A program made the position numbers and the translations under genes. A stretch of DNA of 39,195 bases, from positions 1 through 39,195 of the forward strand of contig JAZKBK010000007.1 of NCBI GenBank assembly GCA_040388625.1. The letters are read 5' to 3'. The DNA comes from Gemmatimonadota bacterium (GTDB lineage: Bacteria; Gemmatimonadota; Gemmatimonadetes; Gemmatimonadales; Gemmatimonadaceae). Shown piece after piece: positions 13,769-20,224 of this stretch. How positions within the stretch are numbered: the first letter of the stretch is position 1; each line of letters opens with the position of its first letter. The notes beneath the pieces are model-generated. The model saw only the letters and a list, made by a program, of their open reading frames with translations, made no database searches and had not been told where the DNA came from.

Positions 13769-15063
13769 GCTGCCTCCCGATAGCCCAGGAGCTGCATCAA
13801 GGATTCGATCCGCATCTCGGCGAAGAACCTGCGGATCGAGCTGGTCTTTCCCGCTCGCACCGCGAACAGGGCCGCCGAGCAACGTGTTTTGACCGCCCGG
13901 ATGGCGAAGTCCTTCTGCGCCTCAATCCCGCGCAGGCTGGCAAAGTCGGCTTCGACTTCGGTCGTGAGCCCATCGAGCCGAGCCTTCGCGTCGTCGAGCA
14001 GCGGCTTGAACTCAGGGAAGGCCGTCAGCACCTCGGAGGTTTCGCCAGCCCGCGCGATCTCAACGAATGCCTTCTGCGACATGCCGTCCTTGGCACGGTG
14101 GAGCGCGACGTAGCCAGGGTGCTTCACCTTGATGCGGTTGAATGCCCCGTCGACGATCACGTATCCCTCTTGGGTGAGCGGCGACATTGACGCGAAGGAT
14201 GCGGCGATCTCCTTGATGCTGGTCAGCGGGAACTCGCGGACCTCGCGAGCGTTGCAGTCGAACGCGCGCGCCGCCTGCCCAACGGGTAGCTCCGCCATGC
14301 TCACGAGATCGCGGGCCCCGAGCAGGGTCAGGCTCGGCTCGGCGTGCACCACGACGATCCGATTGGCCGGGCCGGTCAGCTCGAAGAAGAAGCAATGCTC
14401 GGCCGCCCGTGTCCCTTCCGGCAGACGCCAACCGTGAGCCGCGAAGGTCCGCCAGAAGTAGTCGGCGAACCTGTCCGAGCCTTGGACGTCACCCGATGCG
14501 TCCGGCGTGCCCGACGTGGCCACGTGCCACTCGCCCGCGTATGGGTAGAGCACGCACAGGGAGCCGTCGAGCTTCTCCTGGACGCGCGCTGTCGACCAAT
14601 CGATGGGCGCAGCGTGGCCCTCTCCCTCGTTGAAGAACTTGTCGAAGGCCCGAGAGACCACCCGCCACCCGTCGGCCTCGTCGAGGATGACGCCGCGGCA
14701 TTCGCGGACGATGGGCTCGGCGAAGGGGGACTCGATCTGGTTGTACTTGAACAGAACGAGCTGCGAGTGGATGCCGTGGCGCCGATGTGTGATGGCGTAC
14801 TTGGTGCGCAGTTCCTCCGGCGAGCCGCCGCCGCGGAGGAACGATTGGAGCAGCATCTCCGGCGGGCGATCGGTCCCCGAAACGGTCCCCGACATGGTGG
14901 ACGGTAGCGGTTTTTGTAGGGACGACACGGCATCGCCAGAAAGCTCCGATGCGGTGCCATTCGCCTTGTTTTGCAGCGTTTCATGCTGCTTTTGGTGGCT
15001 GACGTTGCCGGGTTCGATTCCCGGCGCCTCCACCTCAACAACGCTTGTTTCTCGCTGATTCAT
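13765..15063 (-). CDS. T4 Rnl1-family RNA ligase (432-aa frame; conserved domain from residue 70)
   Basis: An ATP-dependent ligase that seals 5'-phosphate and 3'-OH RNA ends through a covalent lysyl-AMP. Seen: motif I EKLDGS with K164, the upstream RECRGVILDE and VVSRAFDKFFNEGEGHAA, FFFELTGPANRIVV (motif IIIa-like), EGYVIVDG (motif IV) and IKVKHPGYV (motif V) with K312 and K314, then a helical C-terminus. The full nucleotidyltransferase core looks intact. ATG 15063 has GGAGG 10 nt upstream and overlaps the integrase stop, so I use it. Residues 10-19 are the reverse reading of the attP tRNA-like core, and homology begins at Met70 (14856). That start gives about 363 aa, near T4 Rnl1 (374 aa). 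After integration only the internal starts (14895 or 14856) would remain with the phage. No polynucleotide kinase gene is present in the genome. Confidence 0.88.
   Translation of the reverse strand: MNQRETSVVEVEAPGIEPGNVSHQKQHETLQNKANGTASELSGDAVSSLQKPLPSTMSGTVSGTDRPPEMLLQSFLRGGGSPEELRTKYAITHRRHGIHSQLVLFKYNQIESPFAEPIVRECRGVILDEADGWRVVSRAFDKFFNEGEGHAAPIDWSTARVQEKLDGSLCVLYPYAGEWHVATSGTPDASGDVQGSDRFADYFWRTFAAHGWRLPEGTRAAEHCFFFELTGPANRIVVVHAEPSLTLLGARDLVSMAELPVGQAARAFDCNAREVREFPLTSIKEIAASFASMSPLTQEGYVIVDGAFNRIKVKHPGYVALHRAKDGMSQKAFVEIARAGETSEVLTAFPEFKPLLDDAKARLDGLTTEVEADFASLRGIEAQKDFAIRAVKTRCSAALFAVRAGKTSSIRRFFAEMRIESLMQLLGYREAA
15007..15034 (+). other. Candidate attP core: 3' end of a tRNA-like gene
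   Basis: On the plus strand, CCGGG-TTCGATT-CCCGG (15008-15024) folds as a perfect T-arm with a standard seven-base loop. Acceptor strand CGCCTCC (15025-15031), discriminator A and CC follow. No anticodon arm or 5' acceptor strand is present, so it is not a functional tRNA. It lies 26 bp beyond the integrase stop, the usual place of attP for tRNA-targeting integrases. U at position 70 with discriminator A is the pattern of tmRNA or tRNA-Ala (G3-U70), so host ssrA or an alanine tRNA is the probable attB. Confidence 0.75.
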
Positions 15064-16157
15064 GAGCTTTCGTCCTCCGACCGGTCCCTAACCGGTCCCT
15101 GGGCTCCCGCCGTGTGACTTGTCGTCCCGCGCTGTTCGAGCAGGCCCACCGCGTCGATCTTCACGTCGGGCGACAGGTGGGCATACCGCATGGTCATCTT
15201 GAGATCGCTGTGGCCGAGCAGCTCTTGGATGGTCTTGATGGGCACGCCTCGCATGGCCAGGTGGCTTGCGAAGGTATGGCGGAGTACGTGCCAGCCGATG
15301 CGGCGGAGCCCCGCGGCCGCGCACGCCGACCAGAGCGGCCACTTGCATTCGCCCCGAGTCAGTATGCTCCCGTGCTCGTCGTCGAAAACATAGATTGACC
15401 CGACGCCAGCATCGGCTTGCTCGAGCGCCGCCATGGCGGTCTTGTTGAGCGGCACCTCCCTCGGCTTGTGGCTCTTGGGCGTGGTCACCTCGCCGCGCAC
15501 AATGGCCTGCCGGACGACCATCTTGGTCCCGTGGATGTCGGACCAGCGGAGCCCGAGCAGTTCGCCGTGGCGGAGCCCAGTGTTAAGCGCGAAGGCGACC
15601 ATGTGGCGCCAGTCGCCAGCGGAAGCGATGAGCCGGTCGGCCTCGTCGAAGGTGAGAAAGTCGAAGTCCTGCACCGGCACCCGAAGCCGCTTGATGCGCG
15701 GTCCCGAGCTCACACGGTGCCAGTCGATGGCCAACGAGTAGAGCTTGGACAGAACGGCCAGGTGATTATTGACCGTCTTGGGTGACAGCTTGAGCTCTAC
15801 CTTGGCGGCCTTGTACGCCTCCACGTCCTCGTCGGCGATTTCGTCGAGCCGGTTGCCGGAGAACCAGGGGGTCAGGTGGGTGTCCAGAATCTGCTTCTTG
15901 GACTGGTACTCGCTGAGCTTGTTGTTGACCTTGGCGTACTTCTCGAGGAAGTCCTTTGCGAAGTCGCCGAAGTCGGGCGCCTTGCTGCCGGGGTCGCGCT
16001 TGTGCTCGAGCTTCGCCCGCAGCGTGCGCTCCATCGCCTGCGCCTCGCTCTTGTTGCGAGCCCCCTTTGCGGCCTGCTTCACACGCACAGCCTTGCCGCC
16101 GCGCCGAATGACGATATCGATGCGCCACCGGCCATCCTTGCGCTTGATGACGCTCAT
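15060..16157 (-). CDS. int: Tyrosine integrase (365 aa)
   Basis: This enzyme integrates and excises the phage at attP. Seen: an N-terminal arm-binding domain with IKRKDGRWRIDIVIRRGGKA, a SAM-like core-binding domain (DFGDFAKDFLEKYA to ALVSKLYSL-type helices), and a catalytic domain with the first Arg in ALNTGLRHGELLGLRW, the HxLRH box in WHVLRHTFASH, and GHSDLKMTMRYAHL, which carries the His and the nucleophile Tyr. All key residues are present. The start is ATG 16157, because it overlaps the excisionase stop (ATGA). The 9-codon upstream extension lacks a ribosome site. The gene order xis-int-attP is standard for tRNA-gene integration. Confidence 0.95.
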   Translation of the reverse strand: MSVIKRKDGRWRIDIVIRRGGKAVRVKQAAKGARNKSEAQAMERTLRAKLEHKRDPGSKAPDFGDFAKDFLEKYAKVNNKLSEYQSKKQILDTHLTPWFSGNRLDEIADEDVEAYKAAKVELKLSPKTVNNHLAVLSKLYSLAIDWHRVSSGPRIKRLRVPVQDFDFLTFDEADRLIASAGDWRHMVAFALNTGLRHGELLGLRWSDIHGTKMVVRQAIVRGEVTTPKSHKPREVPLNKTAMAALEQADAGVGSIYVFDDEHGSILTRGECKWPLWSACAAAGLRRIGWHVLRHTFASHLAMRGVPIKTIQELLGHSDLKMTMRYAHLSPDVKIDAVGLLEQRGTTSHTAGAQGPVRDRSEDESS

Positions 16158-16378
16158 CGGGTGCCACCGCCGGCTGCCCACCATGCGACCGCGGTTGGTC
16201 GATGGATACGGATGGCCCCGCGGAACCTGCGCGCGCCCGGCAGCTGCTTTGCCTCTACCATCGCGTAAACGGTCTTGCGGTCCAGTCGAAACAGCTTGGC
16301 CGCCTCGTCTACGGTCAGCGACTCTGGCTCGGCTTCGTCCGCCGACAAATGCGACCTGGCGCGCTCGGCTGCGCTCAC
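16154..16378 (-). CDS. xis: Excisionase-type HTH protein (74 aa)
   Basis: Residues about 21-65 form a MerR/AlpA-type helix-turn-helix with wing: LTVDEAAKLFRLDRKTVYAM, then VEAKQLPGARRFRGAIRIHR. This is the common DNA-binding domain of phage and island excisionases. The GTG at 16378 lies just past the stops of the preceding ORFs, and its stop overlaps the integrase start. It probably bends att DNA and sets integrase direction. It may also regulate the operon. It is near the family's usual length. Confidence 0.85.
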   Translation of the reverse strand: MSAAERARSHLSADEAEPESLTVDEAAKLFRLDRKTVYAMVEAKQLPGARRFRGAIRIHRPTAVAWWAAGGGTR

Positions 16379-16773
16379 GCTACCCGCCCCCCTCTGGCTT
16401 CCACGCCAGCCTCTCGGCCTCCTCGGGCTCGTGCCGGCACAGCAGCACCCACCACCGCTTGCCGAGCTGGATGCAGTCGCCGATGATGTCCGTCTCCAGC
16501 TGCAGCAGCCGCCGCTTCAGCTCGCCGATATCGGCCTCTAGCATCGCGATCTTGTCTCGGTCGTTCATGCTTCCTCCAGAACTGGCAGGCCTTGCTGTTG
16601 CCGCTGCGCAGGTTGCCGGTCGTCACATACGCGGTTTCGCCGCAGTCGCAGCGGCATTCCCACAGCACCGCGCCGAACAGCCTGCGATTGGCGGTCTCGC
16701 GCGCCACAGTGAGCCGCCCGAAGCGCCGCCCACTGAGGTCGATCCGATTGGCCTGATGATGCGCGCGGGCCAT
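16375..16773 (-). CDS. CxCDCG zinc-type protein with unusual overlapping tail (132 aa as read)
   Basis: The ATG at 16773 lies 2 nt from the upstream stop. The first 65 residues (RIDLSGRRFGRLTVARETAN, VLWECRCDCGETAYVTTGNL, SGNSKACQF) follow a widespread phage pattern in which a FGRLTV strand precedes a CxCDCG zinc hairpin and an LRSG turn, usually ending SCGC. Here it reads on past the place where such proteins normally stop, for about 65 Arg/Ala/Gly-rich residues that run in the +1 frame over the next gene. The extension has the composition of a shadow frame, so either the stop was lost or the overlap is real. Confidence 0.55.
   Translation of the reverse strand: MARAHHQANRIDLSGRRFGRLTVARETANRRLFGAVLWECRCDCGETAYVTTGNLRSGNSKACQFWRKHERPRQDRDARGRYRRAEAAAAAAGDGHHRRLHPARQAVVGAAVPARARGGREAGVEARGGRVA
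16380..16568 (-). CDS. Small helical protein nested in the end of the preceding frame (62 aa)
   Basis: The ATG at 16568 has GGAGG 4 nt upstream, one of the best ribosome sites in the region. The protein opens with a heptad-like helix (MNDRDKIAMLEADIGELKRR, LLQLETDIIG), then CIQLGKRWWVLLCRHEPEEA. The frame lies within the long tail frame of the 16375-16773 gene. The helical plan and start make it the more convincing use of this DNA. Function unknown. Confidence 0.7.
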   Translation of the reverse strand: MNDRDKIAMLEADIGELKRRLLQLETDIIGDCIQLGKRWWVLLCRHEPEEAERLAWKPEGGG

Positions 16774-16775
16774 GG

Positions 16776-17537
16776 CTAGAGCGGCCCCCGCCTCGCAAGC
16801 TTCGCGTTCGCAGCTTGCAACTGGAGCAGCAGCCGATCGCACCGGCGCTGCATGTCGTCCAGCTCGGCCCCGCGCTTGTCAGCCAGCGCACTGCAGCGGT
16901 CGCGGTCACTGCGGGCATCGGCGAGCTGACTGAGGACGCCGCGGGTGTCGATGCCGTGGATCGATGCGGCGACTTGCGGGGCAGCCTTCACCCTCTTGAT
17001 GGCCTCCTCGAGATAGCCGTCGAAGTTGGCGCCGATCCGGTTGTAGCCAGCCATTGACTCGCCAAGCTCAATGATGAGATTGCGCGACACGACGCCATGC
17101 TTCTTGACGTCGAAGTCCGTGCAATCGGCCTTGGGCAGCATGGTCACAGCCGGAGCAGCAGCGGGCGGGGCGAACTCGGGGCGGAGGGCGGCGGAAGCGA
17201 TGGCCATCGCCCCCATGGGTTCGCCGAAGTCGACGGTGACATCCCAAGTGGTCCCTTCGTTGACCCGCTTGACCGTGCCAGCCATGACAACGCGGTCCCC
17301 CACCTTCCACTCCGCAGCCTTCGCGGGGACGGCCGGGGCGGTGTCGATGGGCTCTAGGTCGCCGCTGGCGAACCGAAAGGCAAAGAACGAGACGCCGCTT
17401 TCTCCTTCTTCGCAACGGACCATAGCATTGCCATCGGATACGTAATGACTGACGACGGTTAGCTCTGCGCCGAAACGAGACCCGGGCATGTCCGCTCTTG
17501 CGCACCGCCACTTGCTACCAATCTCCGGCTTGCTCAT
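16776..17537 (-). CDS. Unknown protein with two SH3-like segments and a helical C-terminus (253 aa)
   Basis: The ATG at 17537 overlaps the previous stop (ATGA). Residues 1-60 (IGSKWRCARADMPGSRFGAE, SFFAFRFASGDLEPI) and 75-115 (EWKVGDRVVMAGTVKRVNEG, TWDVTVDFGEPMGAMA) look like small beta barrels of the KOW or SH3 type. The C-terminal 60 residues are a coiled coil (ARSDRDRCSALADKRGAELD, DMQRRCDRLLLQLQAANAKL). Early position and architecture suggest a nucleic-acid or host-protein binder. No family is recognised. Confidence 0.72.
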   Translation of the reverse strand: MSKPEIGSKWRCARADMPGSRFGAELTVVSHYVSDGNAMVRCEEGESGVSFFAFRFASGDLEPIDTAPAVPAKAAEWKVGDRVVMAGTVKRVNEGTTWDVTVDFGEPMGAMAIASAALRPEFAPPAAAPAVTMLPKADCTDFDVKKHGVVSRNLIIELGESMAGYNRIGANFDGYLEEAIKRVKAAPQVAASIHGIDTRGVLSQLADARSDRDRCSALADKRGAELDDMQRRCDRLLLQLQAANAKLARRGPL

Positions 17538-17716
17538 CGCCCCTCCATCCGCAGCTTAGGCCTGCGCTCGAGAGCCACCCGCGAAGCAGGCAGCAGGGTT
17601 TCGGTGAACCATTGAGAGCCCGACCAAGCTTCAGCGCCATCGCGGCGCTCGGGCGGCTGTGGCGAGGGGCCAACATGTTGCGCAGTCTTGGGCTTGCGGC
17701 GAATGCGACTGGCCAT
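17534..17716 (-). CDS. Short basic protein of unknown function (60 aa)
   Basis: The ATG at 17716 lies 2 nt after the stop of the preceding gene, and its own stop overlaps the next ATG (ATGA). The protein is rich in Arg, Pro, Ser and Glu (MASRIRRKPKTAQHVGPSPQ and LLPASRVALERRPKLRMEGR), probably mostly disordered, with one short aromatic patch (GSQWFTETLL). Start and stop coupling are the main evidence that it is translated. Confidence 0.55.
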   Translation of the reverse strand: MASRIRRKPKTAQHVGPSPQPPERRDGAEAWSGSQWFTETLLPASRVALERRPKLRMEGR

Positions 17717-17718
17717 AG

Positions 17719-17958
17719 TTACTTCGCTCCCTTCATGTGATTGCAGATAGCGGCCTGAGCCTCCGACAGAGACCCATGCGTTCCGATGATCTTCCGATGC
17801 CCGTTGCAGTCCCGCGGCGACCTGCTTCCGAAGCGGCCGTCAGCGAGCAGGTAGATGCGCCCCGTCGACTGCGGCGGCTCCTTCGGCTCGACCTTCGGGC
17901 TCGGCGGCAGGCACACGCGCCACGAAAGGCACGGCTGCTGAACAGTCGGGTTCAGCAC
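17719..17958 (-). CDS. Unknown protein, first gene of the leftward operon (79 aa)
   Basis: The GTG at 17958 is chosen because it leaves 54 bp before the divergent lipoprotein start (18013). A longer frame from ATG 18024 would overlap that gene. The conserved-looking part is the C-terminal half: GRIYLLADGRFGSRSPRDCN, then GHRKIIGTHGSLSEAQAAIC. The N-terminal third is Pro-rich with two Cys. No family recognised. If leftward transcription starts at the repressor region, it must pass antisense through the lipoprotein gene to reach this one. Confidence 0.5.
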   Translation of the reverse strand: MLNPTVQQPCLSWRVCLPPSPKVEPKEPPQSTGRIYLLADGRFGSRSPRDCNGHRKIIGTHGSLSEAQAAICNHMKGAK

Positions 17959-18012
17959 TGCACGGCCGTCCCGTGATTGCGCCCCGGGCGGGGGCTGACG
18001 AAAACTACGGGC

Positions 18013-18444
18013 ATGCGAATCCATTGGCTCCTCGTCGTCCCCCTAGTTGCGGTTGGTTGCGGAAGTTCGAAGGGCGGCAACAGCAATGCGCCGCCTGTCC
18101 CCTGTGCGCCGCGTAACGGCACCTACACGGTCACGTTTCACGAGCGGTCCGGCGACTGCGGCCCAATCGCGGAGCAGCTCTTCAACGCCAACCAGTCCAC
18201 CGGCATGGTCAGCGGCCAATCCAGCAATTGCGTCAACTCGACAACAACCAGCGCGGACAACTGCACCGTCACGCTCGATATAACCTGCCCAACCGACAAC
18301 GGGGGCCACGTAACAGACCGCGGCAAGGTGGAGTGGGCCGAGGACGCCTCGATGGCCGGCGGCATCGTACAGACGATCGTCATGCCCCCGCCAGGCCTGA
18401 TCGGGTGCGCCGAGACCTACGACGTTACCTACGTCCGCCAATGA
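18013..18444 (+). CDS. Lipoprotein, probable lysogenic-conversion cargo (143 aa)
   Basis: The ATG at 18013 gives MRIHWLLVVPLVAVGCGSSK: two basic residues, a hydrophobic core and a lipobox-like AVGC, so cleavage before Cys16 and lipid attachment are likely. The mature part has GTYTVTFHERSGDCGPIAEQ and later paired Cys, with a beta-rich, disulfide-capable composition like small myxobacterial lipoproteins. It lies alone on the plus strand between the leftward operon and the minus HTH gene. It probably has its own transcription, as moron genes do. No clear ribosome site is seen. Roles such as superinfection exclusion are inference. Confidence 0.8.
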   Translation: MRIHWLLVVPLVAVGCGSSKGGNSNAPPVPCAPRNGTYTVTFHERSGDCGPIAEQLFNANQSTGMVSGQSSNCVNSTTTSADNCTVTLDITCPTDNGGHVTDRGKVEWAEDASMAGGIVQTIVMPPPGLIGCAETYDVTYVRQ

Positions 18445-18503
18445 GCCGAGCGGACCCGTGGTCCAGTGCAGGCCGTTGTAGCCGGAGGCGAGAATGGCGC
18501 GCA

Positions 18504-18740
18504 TTAGGCGGCCCTCCCCTTTCGAGCCCGCTTCGCCCGGGCCCTTTGGGCGGCTTGCAGCGCAATCAGGTCATCGGTCGTGATACCGTACTTGCGCAGC
18601 TGTTTCGCGTATCGCAGCGATGGGCACACCTCACGGTTGAGCCACAAGGAGAGAAGACCTTGCCCGCAACCAATCTCGCGCCCCAGGTCGATCTGGGTCC
18701 TTGTGCCCTTGGCAGCGTCCAACTTGTCGATCGCGTCCAT
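18504..18740 (-). CDS. Small HTH regulator, Cro/CII-like (78 aa)
   Basis: Residues about 11-50 make a Cro/C1-type helix-turn-helix: TRTQIDLGREIGCGQGLLSL, WLNREVCPSLRYAKQLRKYG. The C-terminus is basic and helical (RARAKRARKGRAA). The ATG at 18740 diverges from the plus-strand HTH gene at 18767 over 26 bp. A TTGACT lies 18778-18773 on this strand, a near-consensus -35, but no good -10 follows. The paired arrangement suggests one half of a genetic switch. Confidence 0.78.
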   Translation of the reverse strand: MDAIDKLDAAKGTRTQIDLGREIGCGQGLLSLWLNREVCPSLRYAKQLRKYGITTDDLIALQAAQRARAKRARKGRAA

Positions 18741-18749
18741 GTAACCAAA

Positions 18750-18770
18750 CCATTAACGCACGAATAATGG
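18750..18770. promoter_or_regulatory. Operator-like inverted repeat between the divergent HTH genes
   Basis: Perfect arms CCATTA (18750-18755) and TAATGG (18765-18770) flank nine bases (ACGCACGAA). The right arm contains the start codon of the plus-strand HTH gene, so a bound repressor would block that gene directly. It also falls between the TTGACT hexamer (18778-18773) and the minus-strand start at 18740. Confidence 0.55.
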
Positions 18771-19357
18771 CTAGTCAATACCGGAAGCCTGCCACAGGCA
18801 AAAAACCCAGCGCCGTCTCTGGCGCACGTCTCCGTCGGCCCGAGGAATGCGATACCGTGGACAGAGTGATCGACTCCGAAAGCGACGACCCAGGCGACGG
18901 GAAGCTATCCAAGGCCGAGATGGCCAACGTGCGGGCATTCATCAAGGCACAGCTAGAGAGCGGGAAATCCCAGGCTGAGGTGGGGCAGCTGATGGGCAGC
19001 TCTCAAGGGCTCATCTCCCGCATCATGAGTGAGACGGCGCCCCACACCATCACCGTCGGGCGAGCTCAACGCATGGCACGCGCGGCCGCGATATCGTACG
19101 AAGTGCTTACCCGGGGTGCAGAGCTTGCAGGGCGATGGGAAACCGTGGATTCAAATAAACTTCGTGGGAGGGCTCTCGACGTACTAAGTAGTCTGTACGA
19201 CGAGGAATTTTTGAGCGCGATGCAGGAACTGCCGGAGCCGCCGGGGAGTGCCAGTTGGACACTCGAGGAGTGGCACGATTTCCTCACAGACGTCCGAAAG
19301 GCTTGGAAGTCCGGCATCTTTGCCATTCCAGGCGTGCGCCCACCAAAGCGGCCATAG
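18767..19357 (+). CDS. HTH repressor-like protein (196 aa)
   Basis: The ATG at 18767 opens MASQYRKPATGKKPSAVSGA. Residues about 48-90 form a Xre-type HTH (LSKAEMANVRAFIKAQLESG, then SQAEVGQLMGSSQGLISRIM). The C-terminal 100 residues are helical (ALDVLSSLYDEEFLSAMQEL) and lack the Ser-Lys protease fold of lambda CI, so SOS-type autocleavage is not expected. The orientation and divergent partner suggest it controls lysogeny. Frames extending upstream of 18767 lie antisense to the other HTH gene and were dropped. Confidence 0.75.
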   Translation: MASQYRKPATGKKPSAVSGARLRRPEECDTVDRVIDSESDDPGDGKLSKAEMANVRAFIKAQLESGKSQAEVGQLMGSSQGLISRIMSETAPHTITVGRAQRMARAAAISYEVLTRGAELAGRWETVDSNKLRGRALDVLSSLYDEEFLSAMQELPEPPGSASWTLEEWHDFLTDVRKAWKSGIFAIPGVRPPKRP

Positions 19358-19412
19358 GCGGGCAGCCGGCCCGCGGCCGTGGTCTTTTCTGGCGGTGGCA
19401 TGTCGATTTCGG

Positions 19413-19441
19413 TTGCAATCAATTAACACGTGCATATTAAT
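19413..19441 (+). promoter_or_regulatory. Candidate promoter and operator of the rightward early operon
   Basis: TTGCAA (19413-19418) and TATTAA (19435-19440) are 16 nt apart. Over the -10 region lies the inverted repeat ATTAA-N10-TTAAT (19422-19441), with CACGTG inside it, and an overlapping TGCAT-N8-ATGCA (19431-19448). The likely transcription start is near 19447, so the 42-aa gene at 19448 may be leaderless. Its arms share ATTAA with the site at 18750. Spacing and hexamers are imperfect. Confidence 0.45.
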
Positions 19442-19447
19442 ACATGC

Positions 19448-19576
19448 ATGGGCAACGACGACTTCGAACGCAACATCCTGATAGTCCTCCAACGCATTGC
19501 AGGCGCTCTCGAGTGCCTCTGCGACCACTTCGGCGCCGGCAAGGCCCCCAAGTCCAGCAAGCGGGGTGGCCGATGA
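19448..19576 (+). CDS. First gene of the rightward operon, unknown (42 aa)
   Basis: The ATG at 19448 gives MGNDDFERNILIVLQRIAGA, then LECLCDHFGAGKAPKSSKRG and GR, with the stop overlapping the next ATG (ATGA). An amphipathic helix followed by a basic tail. It lies immediately after the predicted promoter. Function unknown. The alternative frame from 19444 is a shadow. Confidence 0.55.
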   Translation: MGNDDFERNILIVLQRIAGALECLCDHFGAGKAPKSSKRGGR

Positions 19577-19731
19577 GCCCCCTCCAACGCCGCCGCTGGA
19601 CCTACGTCGGCCCCCAGGTATTCCCAGGCGTCGCCTCGATGCTGCTGGTCAACGACAGCATCGGGAGCACCCGTGCGCTGGTCTGCTACTGGCAGGACGA
19701 GCCGGTCCGGATTCGCGAGGTGGCCCAATGA
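19573..19731 (+). CDS. Unknown small protein (52 aa)
   Basis: Start ATG 19573, overlapping the preceding stop, and its stop overlaps the next start. The protein is beta-rich (RRRWTYVGPQVFPGVASMLL, VCYWQDEPVRIREVAQ) and may form a small SH3-like barrel. Function unknown, but stop/start overlap on both sides supports a real gene. Confidence 0.55.
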   Translation: MSPLQRRRWTYVGPQVFPGVASMLLVNDSIGSTRALVCYWQDEPVRIREVAQ

Positions 19732-20054
19732 GCCGCCTCTCCGCCATCAACGACAGCAACGAGCTGGCCCCCCGCGAGGCGTCGCCGCTGCCCATCCTCG
19801 ACCAGTACGCGGAGCTTTGCAGGTGTATCCGCGCTGACCTTGCTGCTGGCTGGGAGCCACGCGGCTGCATTTGCGCCGGCCTTGCCGTCCAGCCTGACGC
19901 CTCCTTCGAGGCCTACGAGGCGACAGAGCCCGACGCGGCGGCCATCGCTGCCATCGGCGCGGCCCTGGCCTTGGAGCTGGCTTCGCAGCGGGCGCGGATT
20001 GCGTTCCTCAATGAGCAGATGGTGGCCGGCTGGGTGAAGCGGGTGTCGCTGTGA
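19728..20054 (+). CDS. Unknown protein (108 aa)
   Basis: ATG 19728 overlaps the upstream stop. Sequence begins MSRLSAINDSNELAPREASP and is helical in the middle and at the end (AAIAAIGAALALELASQRAR, IAFLNEQMVAGWVKRVSL). Its two cysteines (CRC, CICAG) are few for a metal site. Its last codons lie next to the GTG of the next gene (GTGA). A minus-strand frame over the same DNA is Arg/Pro-rich and was rejected. Confidence 0.65.
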   Translation: MSRLSAINDSNELAPREASPLPILDQYAELCRCIRADLAAGWEPRGCICAGLAVQPDASFEAYEATEPDAAAIAAIGAALALELASQRARIAFLNEQMVAGWVKRVSL

Positions 20055-20224
20055 GCGGCCCGGCAGAGCAGGCGGCGTCCGAGATTGCTCGCCTCGAGAT
20101 TGAGCTGGAGGAGTGCGACCCGGAAGAGCGCGAGGACATCGTGCGCGCCATCCGCGACATCGAACGCGACGAAGCTGACCGCGAGCGATGGGAGCAGGAC
20201 GGCGAAGAGCGAGGCTGGCGATGA
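20051..20224 (+). CDS. Charged helical protein (57 aa)
   Basis: GTG 20051 overlaps the previous stop (GTGA) and its stop overlaps the next ATG. The protein is a single acidic helix rich in Glu, Arg and Asp (EIARLEIELEECDPEERE, IVRAIRDIERDEADRERW). No family; probably a protein-binding helix. Not previously obvious because it is short. Confidence 0.55.
   Translation: MSGPAEQAASEIARLEIELEECDPEEREDIVRAIRDIERDEADRERWEQDGEERGWR

Noticed and set aside
15007-15034. A functional tRNA gene
   Set aside because: Only the T-arm and 3' acceptor strand are present; no anticodon arm or 5' strand, so it is an att core.
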